A stretch of 64,000 nucleotides of DNA from Tolumonas sp008015085 (GTDB lineage Bacteria > Pseudomonadota > Gammaproteobacteria > Enterobacterales > Aeromonadaceae): positions 62,001 through 126,000 of the forward strand of contig JAJUJX010000006.1 of assembly GCA_029265125.1 (NCBI GenBank), given 5' to 3'. Under the pieces are notes generated by a model. The model was not told the origin of the DNA. It made no database searches and saw only the letters and a list, made by a program, of their open reading frames with translations. Made by a program: the position numbers and the translations under genes. This document shows, one piece after another, positions 58,341-64,000 of this stretch (position 1 is the first letter of the stretch; every line of letters starts with the position of its first letter).

Positions 58341-59102
58341 TTAGCGTGCGAGCCAGCCACCATCGACGGCGATGGTGTAGCCGTTGATGTAATCGGAAGC
58401 GGAAGAGGCCAGGAATACGATTGGACCCATCAGGTCTTCCGGTGTGCCCCAGCGGTTAGCCGGAATACGTTCGAGGATCTCGCTGCTGCGTTTCTCATCA
58501 GCACGTAAAGGAGCCGTGTTGTTGGTCGCCATGTAGCCGGGAGCAATGGCGTTGACATTGATGCCTTCTTTCGCCCATTCGTTGGCCATCAGCCGGGTGA
58601 TACCCATGACTCCGCTTTTGGATGCCGTATAGGAAGGCACACGGATACCCCCCTGATAAGAGAGCATGGAGGCGATGTTGATGATCTTGCCGCCTGTTTT
58701 CTGTGCGATGAATTGTTTGGCCACGGTCTGCGACATGAAGAATACGCTCTTCACGTTGATGTTCATTACGTCATCCCAGTCTTTTTCGCTGAACTTGATC
58801 GCGTCTTCACGGCGGATAATACCGGCATTATTCACCAGGATATCGACATGACCAAAGGTGGTCACCGCCTGATCAATCAGCTGTGGCAGTTCGTCAATTT
58901 TGCTGACATCCGCTTTCAGGCTGAGGAACTTGCGCCCCAGAGCTTCCACTTTGGCTATGGTGTCGCTCGGTTCAACAATGTTAATGCCGACGATATCGCA
59001 GCCTGCCTGAGCCAGACCAACGGCCATACCCTGACCTAAACCGGTGTCACAACCGGTGACGATGGCGACTTTGCCCTGCAGATCGAATGAATTCAGGATC
59101 AT
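58341..59102 (-). CDS. kduD: 2-dehydro-3-deoxy-D-gluconate 5-dehydrogenase
   Basis: NAD-dependent short-chain dehydrogenase reducing 2,5-diketo-3-deoxygluconate (DKII) to KDG. 253 aa, as in enterics. Cofactor motif TGCDTGLGQG (about 16-25), NNAG at 91-94, and the catalytic set Ser145, Tyr158, Lys162 in SYTASKSG. High similarity by eye to Dickeya and E. coli KduD. SD GGAG precedes the ATG. It lies 112 bases after kduI and is probably co-transcribed with it. Confidence 0.96.
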   Translation of the reverse strand: MILNSFDLQGKVAIVTGCDTGLGQGMAVGLAQAGCDIVGINIVEPSDTIAKVEALGRKFLSLKADVSKIDELPQLIDQAVTTFGHVDILVNNAGIIRREDAIKFSEKDWDDVMNINVKSVFFMSQTVAKQFIAQKTGGKIINIASMLSYQGGIRVPSYTASKSGVMGITRLMANEWAKEGINVNAIAPGYMATNNTAPLRADEKRSSEILERIPANRWGTPEDLMGPIVFLASSASDYINGYTIAVDGGWLAR

Positions 59103-59214
59103 GATGTATCTCCACTAAACAGTACGTGCTGCTTGTCTGGCTAAGGCCGTTACCGGCAGCGCGCAAAAACAGTGTTGGTGGCCACAGCGTCAGTCCGGGC
59201 GACCGGGAATTGAG

Positions 59215-60051
59215 TTAACGCAAATCGCGGATTGCGATATGGTCCATGTCATCGAATACCTGATTTTCACCGACCATCCCCCAGATGAAGGTGTAACGGC
59301 GGGTACCGACGCCACAGTGAATGGACCAGCTGGGTGACAACACGGCTTGCTCGTTATGTACCAGCAGATGACGGGTTTCCTGCGGTTCACCCATGAAATG
59401 GAATACGGTGTCGTTTTCGGTCATGTCGAAGTAGAAGTAGACTTCCATACGGCGCTCATGGGTATGGCAGGGCATGGAGTTCCACATATTGCCTTCTTCC
59501 AGACGGGTCAGCCCCATCACTAGCTGACAGGTTGGCAGCACGTCCGGCACCAGATATTTATTGATGGTGCGGCGGTTGCCAGTGGCGTTATCACCTAGGG
59601 TTACTGGTTTGGCTTCAGCCTGTGTCACCTTGCGGGTTGGGTAACTGGTATGTGCCGGGGCGCAGTTAAGATAAAACTTGGCCGGATGCCCGGCATCGCT
59701 GCTGGCGAAACAGACGTCCTGATTGCCCATGCCGATATACAGTGCTTCCTGATTACCGATTTCATAGGTCTGGCCTGAAACAGTCACTACGCCGGGGCCA
59801 CCAACGTTGATCAGGCCCAGCTCACGGCGTTCCAGTAGGTAAGAGACTCCTACCTGTTTGCCTAGCTCCGGGCTCAATATCACGCTTTGTTCAACTGGCA
59901 TAACACCACCGACAATGATGCGGTCGATGTGGCTGTAGGTCAGAGTAATGTCGTTGGCGATAAACAGATTTTCGATCAGAAACTCTTTGCGTAACCCGGC
60001 AGTATCAAACTGTTTGGCATGGTCGGGATGAATGTTATGGCGCACTTGCAT
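59215..60051 (-). CDS. kduI: 5-dehydro-4-deoxy-D-glucuronate isomerase
   Basis: Zinc-dependent cupin isomerase converting 5-keto-4-deoxyuronate (DKI, from unsaturated uronates) to DKII. 278 aa. Opening MQVRHNIHPDHAKQFDTAGL; zinc-site segment MPCHTHERRMEVYFYFD (about 193-209) with two His and Glu; a later His in HFMGEPQETRHLLVHN and IHCGVGTRRYTFIWGM. SD AGAGG precedes the ATG. Upstream are a 5' hairpin, a KdgR box and a CRP-like site. Confidence 0.97.
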   Translation of the reverse strand: MQVRHNIHPDHAKQFDTAGLRKEFLIENLFIANDITLTYSHIDRIIVGGVMPVEQSVILSPELGKQVGVSYLLERRELGLINVGGPGVVTVSGQTYEIGNQEALYIGMGNQDVCFASSDAGHPAKFYLNCAPAHTSYPTRKVTQAEAKPVTLGDNATGNRRTINKYLVPDVLPTCQLVMGLTRLEEGNMWNSMPCHTHERRMEVYFYFDMTENDTVFHFMGEPQETRHLLVHNEQAVLSPSWSIHCGVGTRRYTFIWGMVGENQVFDDMDHIAIRDLR

Positions 60052-60085
60052 GATGAGACCTCTTCGATAGGCAAACCCGGATGAA

Positions 60086-60138
60086 GAGACTATCTATCAG
60101 GCCAAAGTAAAGATACCTGCCTGATGAGATAGCCTCTC
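60086..60138 (-). repeat. Hairpin in the kduI leader
   Basis: Arms 60086-60102 and 60119-60138 pair as ATCAGGC/GCCTGAT, CTATCT/AGATAG and GAGA/TCTC, separated by small bulges; the loop is 16 bases. It lies 35-87 bases upstream of the kduI start codon, so within a probable 5' UTR. Confidence 0.6.
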
Positions 60139-60199
60139 GGCGTGCCGCTGTATTCGGCATAAAGAGATAATAGATAGATCAAAACAATCAATCAATAAA

Positions 60200-60218
60200 A
60201 ATAAAACATCGTTTCATT
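60200..60218. promoter_or_regulatory. KdgR box upstream of kduI
   Basis: AATAAAACATCGTTTCATT, an imperfect palindrome that matches the KdgR operator pattern AAT(A/G)AAAC-N3-GTTT(C/T)ATT. Similar boxes occur at 61970 and 63059. Confidence 0.85.
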
Positions 60219-60223
60219 AATAT

Positions 60224-60239
60224 TGTGATATAGCTCAGA
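60224..60239. promoter_or_regulatory. CRP-like site upstream of kduI
   Basis: TGTGATATAGCTCAGA matches TGTGA-N6-TCACA at 9 of 10 core positions. It adjoins the KdgR box on the upstream side relative to kduI; combined CRP activation and KdgR repression is known for pectin genes of Dickeya. Confidence 0.6.
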
Positions 60240-60257
60240 GCCTGAAATTGCCTAGTG

Positions 60258-60301
60258 GACGATAAAAATAAAAAAGCCACTTCGCATTGCGAAATGGCTT
60301 T
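60258..60301 (-). terminator. Intrinsic terminator of the kdgK-eda operon
   Basis: Stem AAAGCCACTTCGC/GCGAAATGGCTTT (60273-60285 and 60289-60301, one C-A mismatch), 3-nt loop, then TTTTTATTTTTATC on the minus strand. It begins 25 bases past the aldolase stop. Confidence 0.9.
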
Positions 60302-60325
60302 AAGAAAGTTGGGTTGGATGACAAT

Positions 60326-60949
60326 TTATGCCAATGCGGCCATGGCTTCTTTGGCCAGCTGACCAATTTTGTCCCACTGCTGGTTATCAACCAGATCGGC
60401 CGGAACCATCCAGGTGCCGCCGCAAGCTACGACGGTTTTGAGGCCAAGATAGGTTTTCACGTTATCAGGGGTAACACCGCCGGTTGGCATAAATTTCACC
60501 GGATAGACCGCTGACATTGCTTTCAGCATGTTCACGCCACCAGATGGTTCAGCCGGGAAAAATTTCAGCATGCGCAGGCCCATTTCCATCGCCTGTTCAA
60601 CGAGACTTGGGTTATTCACGCCCGGTACAATTGCTACACCGCGTTGCTGACAATAACGCACCGTAGTCGGGTTAAAGCCTGGGCTGACGATGAAATCCAC
60701 ACCCGCTTCGATTGCTTCATCAACCTGTGCTGTGGTCAGTACGGTACCAGCCCCGATCAGCATCTCCGGGAAAGCGGCTCGCAGCCGGCGGATTGCTTCA
60801 GCTGCAGCCGGAGTGCGGAAGGTCACTTCCGCGCTTGGCATCCCGTTTTCGACTAAGACTTTTCCCAATGCGACCGCATCATCCGCATTTTTAATAGCGA
60901 TCACCGGAATGATTTTCAGTGCCTGCAGGCGCTCAACTAAGGTAGACAT
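60326..60949 (-). CDS. eda: KDPG aldolase
   Basis: Class I aldolase cleaving 2-keto-3-deoxy-6-phosphogluconate to pyruvate and glyceraldehyde 3-phosphate (also KHG). 207 aa. The Schiff-base lysine is Lys129 in LKFFPAEPSGG, the catalytic Glu is Glu41 in AEVTFRTPAA, and the phosphate-binding FMPTGGVTPDN is present. It follows kdgK after 17 bases; the pair consumes KDG made by KduD. No edd gene is in view, so this copy probably serves uronate catabolism. Confidence 0.97.
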   Translation of the reverse strand: MSTLVERLQALKIIPVIAIKNADDAVALGKVLVENGMPSAEVTFRTPAAAEAIRRLRAAFPEMLIGAGTVLTTAQVDEAIEAGVDFIVSPGFNPTTVRYCQQRGVAIVPGVNNPSLVEQAMEMGLRMLKFFPAEPSGGVNMLKAMSAVYPVKFMPTGGVTPDNVKTYLGLKTVVACGGTWMVPADLVDNQQWDKIGQLAKEAMAALA

Positions 60950-60966
60950 AATTTCTCCAGAAAAGA

Positions 60967-61902
60967 TTAAAGGGATGATGACGGCATAACGTCAGCAGGA
61001 ATAATCGCACCGCGGTATTGGATCACGGTCCCGGCCAGCAGGTGCCCCTGCATTGCAGACTCGGTGATGCTGCCGTGTTGCAGACGACGGGCCAGATAAC
61101 CCGCACTGAATGAGTCACCAGCGGCCGTGGTATCGACCACGTTGCTGATTTTCTGTGCGGCGACCTCTTCACGCACTCCGCTTTTGCTGACGATAACGCA
61201 AGGCGATGCGCCGCGTTTGATAACAATTTCACTAACGCCCAGGGTGAGGGTGCGATCGACGACTTCGTCCAGAGGGTGTTCACCCCAGAGTGCATCCTCA
61301 TCGTCTAACGTCAGGAAGGCGATGTCGGTCAGTGCCAGCATCTGCTGATAGCACTGCTGGGTCTCTTCGCGGCTTTGCCACAGCCGTGGGCGGTAATTGT
61401 TGTCAAACACCACTCGGCCACCTTGTGTGCGAAAAGTAGCCAGAAAGTCGAACAACCGCTGACGACTGGCCGGGCTCAGAATAGCCAGACTGATCCCGCT
61501 CAGGTAAATCACGTCCATTTTGCTCATCTGTGCCAGCACAGTGTCGGTTTTCTCAGTTTCCAGCCAGTATTTGGCGGCCGCATCACTGCGCCAGTAAGAA
61601 AAACTACGTTCACCCTGGCTGTCGGTATCAATGAAATAAAGCCCTGGCATTTTATTGGATAGGCGTTGCACCAGTGAGGTGTCGACCCCTTCGTGCTGCC
61701 AGGCATCTATCATGTTCTGGCTGAAATGATCAGTGCCTAATGCGCTGACATAGTGCACTTTACCCTGACTGGCCGGCAGTTGCCGGGCAAGGTAAACCGC
61801 AGTATTCAGCGTATCACCACCAAAACCCTGCCGGATGCTGGCATCCTGGCGTTGTAGTTCCACCATGCATTCACCAATGATGGCGATATTCAGAGTATCC
61901 AT
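60967..61902 (-). CDS. kdgK: 2-dehydro-3-deoxygluconokinase
   Basis: PfkB/ribokinase-family kinase phosphorylating KDG to KDPG. 311 aa. Opening IAIIGECMVELQ, glycine segment GFGGDTLNTAVYLAR (about 27-41), and the anion-hole/catalytic motif VDTTAAGDSFSAGYLAR (catalytic Asp in AGDSF, about 258). Same length and pattern as E. coli KdgK (309 aa). First gene of the kdgK-eda operon; a near-perfect KdgR box lies 68 bases upstream, in the gap shared with kdgR. Confidence 0.97.
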   Translation of the reverse strand: MDTLNIAIIGECMVELQRQDASIRQGFGGDTLNTAVYLARQLPASQGKVHYVSALGTDHFSQNMIDAWQHEGVDTSLVQRLSNKMPGLYFIDTDSQGERSFSYWRSDAAAKYWLETEKTDTVLAQMSKMDVIYLSGISLAILSPASRQRLFDFLATFRTQGGRVVFDNNYRPRLWQSREETQQCYQQMLALTDIAFLTLDDEDALWGEHPLDEVVDRTLTLGVSEIVIKRGASPCVIVSKSGVREEVAAQKISNVVDTTAAGDSFSAGYLARRLQHGSITESAMQGHLLAGTVIQYRGAIIPADVMPSSSL

Positions 61903-61969
61903 GGTTTTCTCTCATGTTGTGTTTAAAAAACAATCATAGATTACTAAATCAGACCGAGGTGTCAAACAA

Positions 61970-61988
61970 AATAAAACAATGTTTTATT
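61970..61988. promoter_or_regulatory. KdgR box between kdgK and kdgR
   Basis: AATAAAACAATGTTTTATT, an almost perfect palindrome around a central A/T step and the best of the three KdgR boxes. It can control kdgK-eda leftward and autoregulate kdgR rightward. Confidence 0.9.
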
Positions 61989-62148
61989 TTTGTGGGTTGT
62001 GGTTCAAAAATTTTGTAACATGCAGTTGCAGAAATTGTGAACGACGATGAAAAATGGATCCCAATTCCACAGTTGCTGATTTGCGCCGGCATCCGGCTTT
62101 GCATAAGATGTGGTCGCAGCAGTTTTTCTTTTTATGGCAGAGGTGGCA

Positions 62149-62943
62149 GTGAACGATTTTTCCAAACAACAGGATTCTGTTTCGTCGGTACTTAAGGTGT
62201 TCGGCATTTTGCAGGCGCTGGGTGATGAGCATGAGATTGGCGTCACCGAATTATCACAGCGTGTCATGATGTCGAAGAGTACGGTGTATCGTTTTCTGCA
62301 GACCATGAAATCGCTCGGTTATGTGCGGCAGGAAGGGGAGAACGACAAATATTCTCTTACGCTGAAATTATTCGATCTGGGTGCCAAGGCACTGCAGCAT
62401 GTTGATTTGATCCGTATTGCTGATCAGCAGATGCGGCTTCTTTCCAAAGAAACGAAAGAAACCATCCATCTGGGTGCGATGGAAGAAGAAAGCATTGTCT
62501 ATCTGCATAAGATTGATTCTCAATATAACCTGCGCATGTATTCGCGGGTCGGGCGCCGTAATCCGCTCTACAGCACCGCGATTGGGAAGGTGTTGCTGGC
62601 CTGGCTGGATGAACGGGAAGTCCGTGAAATTCTGGCACCGGTGACATTTGATCTGAAAACGCCACATACGCTGGCGAATGTGGACGCACTGCTGGCAGAG
62701 CTGGCACAAGTACGTGAACATGGTTTCAGTGAAGATCGGGAAGAGCAGGAAGAAGGGCTGCGTTGTGTGGCCGTGCCGGTGTATGACCGCTTCGGTCATG
62801 TTATCGCCGGGCTGAGTATCTCGTTCCCCACCATCCGTTTTGATGACAACCAGCTAATGCATTATGTCGCTATCCTGCATCAGGCGGCAGAAAATATCTC
62901 GTTGCAACTTGGTCTGGCGCGTTATCCGTTCTCTGCTGCATAA
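62149..62943 (+). CDS. kdgR: IclR-family regulator KdgR
   Basis: Repressor of ketodeoxyuronate catabolism, released by KDG. 264 aa from GTG 62149, the E. coli protein being 263 aa. The HTH segment IGVTELSQRVMMSKSTVYRF and LQTMKSLGYVRQEGE is nearly the same as E. coli KdgR; the effector domain includes ETIHLGAMEEESIVYLHKID and GRRNPLYSTAIGKVLLAW. ATG 62134 has no SD, whereas AGAGG lies 5 bases upstream of GTG 62149. Divergent from kdgK with a KdgR box between. Confidence 0.97.
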   Translation: MNDFSKQQDSVSSVLKVFGILQALGDEHEIGVTELSQRVMMSKSTVYRFLQTMKSLGYVRQEGENDKYSLTLKLFDLGAKALQHVDLIRIADQQMRLLSKETKETIHLGAMEEESIVYLHKIDSQYNLRMYSRVGRRNPLYSTAIGKVLLAWLDEREVREILAPVTFDLKTPHTLANVDALLAELAQVREHGFSEDREEQEEGLRCVAVPVYDRFGHVIAGLSISFPTIRFDDNQLMHYVAILHQAAENISLQLGLARYPFSAA

Positions 62944-63014
62944 ACGTTTCTCTCTGGCCTGCCAGTTATTACTAGCAGGTTGTGGTATGCCTTCTCTTTC
63001 CGTTGTTTTTCTTT

Positions 63015-63035
63015 GAGCTCTGCTTTGCAGAGCTC
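63015..63035 (+). terminator. Hairpin after kdgR
   Basis: Perfect 9-bp stem GAGCTCTGC/GCAGAGCTC with a TTT loop, 71 bases past the kdgR stop, followed by CTTATCTTTTCTT. Moderate T-content; a likely terminator. Confidence 0.7.
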
Positions 63036-63058
63036 CTTATCTTTTCTTAATTCATAAA

Positions 63059-63077
63059 AATAAAACAATGTTTCAAT
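63059..63077. promoter_or_regulatory. KdgR box upstream of the YhcH-family gene
   Basis: AATAAAACAATGTTTCAAT, a good match to the other two KdgR boxes. It lies 75-93 bases upstream of the start codon and places this gene, and possibly kdgT beyond it, in the KdgR regulon. Confidence 0.85.
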
Positions 63078-63078
63078 T

Positions 63079-63094
63079 TGTGAGTTACGTCATT
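63079..63094. promoter_or_regulatory. Possible CRP-like site next to the third KdgR box
   Basis: TGTGAGTTACGTCATT keeps the left CRP half exactly and TCA of the right half (8 of 10). Weak on its own; the pairing with a KdgR box resembles the kduI region. Confidence 0.35.
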
Positions 63095-63151
63095 TCATAA
63101 ATTTTAAAGCCTGAGTAAAGTTAACCTGTCGATTCAAAACAGGAGCAAACA

Positions 63152-63634
63152 ATGATTTTCGGAAATTCGGCATTTTTATCTCAGGCCATGCTGCCTGCGG
63201 CATTGCAACATTTGCTGAGCCGCCCGGAACTAAGCCCGGCAGCGTTGAATGCACAGGCTGATGGTCGTTACGAACTGGAAGGGTCAAATTTGTTTTACAT
63301 GATCTCTACCTGTGAGACGAAACCGGCTGCAGAGCAGCGCACTGAGTTTCATCAGCAGTATCTTGATATTCAGATGGTGCTTAAAGGTGTCGAAGGCATG
63401 GCTGTCGGGCCGCAACTCACCGATCCAAGCCAGTACCAAGCGGAAAAACCTGATCTTTATTTCACACGCGATCTGACAGCAGAAAATCAGATGAACCTGA
63501 AAGCAGGGGATTTTGTGGTGTTTTATCCGGGTGAAGTTCATCGTCCACTCTGCTGTGTCGGGGCTCCGGCTACTGTACGCAAAGTCGTTTTTAAAGTGGA
63601 TAAAACCTGGCTGGCACAATCGACCTGGCTATAA
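63152..63634 (+). CDS. YhcH/YjgK/YiaL family (DUF386) cupin-like protein
   Basis: 160 aa. Family motifs: EFHQQYLDIQMVLKGVEGM with the conserved His and Asp, LKAGDFVVFYPGEVHRPLC with the metal-type His, and a terminal VRKVVFKVDKTW. YhcH/YiaL proteins are beta-barrel sugar-binding or isomerase-like proteins found in uronate, sialate and ketogulonate loci. Here the KdgR box upstream and kdgT downstream point to a role in ketodeoxyuronate handling, perhaps anomer or tautomer conversion; the reaction is not established. Confidence 0.93.
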   Translation: MIFGNSAFLSQAMLPAALQHLLSRPELSPAALNAQADGRYELEGSNLFYMISTCETKPAAEQRTEFHQQYLDIQMVLKGVEGMAVGPQLTDPSQYQAEKPDLYFTRDLTAENQMNLKAGDFVVFYPGEVHRPLCCVGAPATVRKVVFKVDKTWLAQSTWL

Positions 63635-63806
63635 GAGTTTTAGGTTATACGTGGCTGAATGGACCTGTGTCCAGATCAGCGAAGCTGGTGGTTTTCGCGA
63701 ATGACCTGCAGTTAATCGTGAGAATTTCCGCAGCAGGGGCATTTTTGTGCCTGTGCTGATTGCAAGTGACGTCTGCATGGCAACGTCCTGACGGAGAGTT
63801 TCAGTT

Positions 63807-64000
63807 ATGAAGATTAAAGCTGCGATAGACCGCATTCCTGGCGGGTTAATGCTCGTACCCTTGCTGTTAGGTGCTATTTTGCACACCACTGCACCGGGCA
63901 CAGCAGAATATTTCGGATCATTTACCAAAGGGATCATCACCGGCACGTTACCAATTTTATCGGTCTGGTTTTTCTGTATTGGGGCCTCGATAGATCTGCG
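63807..64000 (+). CDS. kdgT: 2-keto-3-deoxygluconate permease KdgT, N-terminal fragment
   Basis: Only about 64 codons are present; the gene runs off the right edge. The N-terminus MKIKAAIDRIPGGLMLVPLL followed by LGAILHTTAPGTAEYFGSFT and a GTLPILSVWFFCIGASIDLR segment is characteristic of KdgT, the proton-coupled KDG permease. SD GGAGAG precedes the ATG. The 172-base gap before it has no clear KdgR box, so it may be read from the upstream KdgR-controlled promoter. Confidence 0.93.
   Translation, partial: MKIKAAIDRIPGGLMLVPLLLGAILHTTAPGTAEYFGSFTKGIITGTLPILSVWFFCIGASIDL

Noticed and set aside
1..64000. tRNA, rRNA, CRISPR, insertion sequence or prophage
   Set aside because: No cloverleaf or rRNA segments, no regularly spaced repeats, no transposase or phage proteins were seen; XerC is the housekeeping recombinase by sequence and position.

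Overview
The window looks like chromosomal DNA of a gammaproteobacterium, most likely in or near Aeromonadales (a Tolumonas-like organism; the genus is inferred from gene content and order, not proven). Support comes from the hemCDXY operon divergent from a TTG-started class I cyaA, the cyaY / lptM-lysA-dapF-DUF484-xerC block, a complete ilvLGMEDA operon with leader peptide and attenuator, and an enteric-type KdgR regulon. I saw no rRNA, tRNA, insertion sequence, prophage or CRISPR array.

Layout. 1-4155: a leftward chemosensory operon (short membrane MCP, CheY, STAS protein, CheA, and an MCP cut by the left edge). 4359-5573: ammonium transporter. 5917-9827: haem operon hemC-hemD-hemX-hemY (leftward), divergent from cyaA (10055-12532). 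12670-19177: a small secreted Cys protein, a SelW-like Rdx protein, cyaY, then lptM-lysA-dapF-DUF484-xerC and a lone cobyric acid synthase gene. 19184-24590: a DUF554 membrane protein with a perfect CRP site, a 5TM-PAS-GGDEF-EAL protein, bfd with a Fur box, two complementary bacterioferritin subunits and a class I amidotransferase. 24724-29988: a beta-glucoside/cellobiose PTS locus (6-phospho-beta-glucosidase, EIIB, EIIC, EIIA, LacI-type regulator) with matching operators. 29997-36626: an accessory stretch with regulator-target pairs (LysR/MFS, GlxA-type AraC/cysteine hydrolase, TetR/lipoprotein with tandem palindromes), an unrecognised 214-aa protein and a probable transporter remnant. 36735-43259: ilvLGMEDA, leftward. 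43618-49564: retropepsin-like protease, AraC regulator, a frameshifted DUF6506 gene, TerB-like protein, comM, a DUF486 protein and a soluble PAS-PAS MCP. 49569-53426: moxR-DUF58-tgpA. 53490-58219: BI-1 protein, YihG acyltransferase, LtaS-like phosphoglycerol transferase and an MviM-like oxidoreductase. 58341-64000: ketodeoxyuronate/KDG catabolism (kduD, kduI, eda, kdgK, kdgR, a YhcH-family gene, kdgT cut by the right edge) with three KdgR boxes.

How the genes work together. KdgT imports KDG; KduI and KduD convert unsaturated uronates to KDG; KdgK and Eda take KDG to pyruvate and glyceraldehyde 3-phosphate; KdgR, probably with CRP, controls the set. Bfd and the Bfr pair form a Fur-linked iron store. 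LysA and DapF supply lysine and meso-DAP. The most unusual item is CheA: between its P2-like and dimerisation regions it carries two 24-residue motifs that match the c-di-GMP-binding MshEN pattern, which suggests a chemosensory kinase that responds directly to c-di-GMP.
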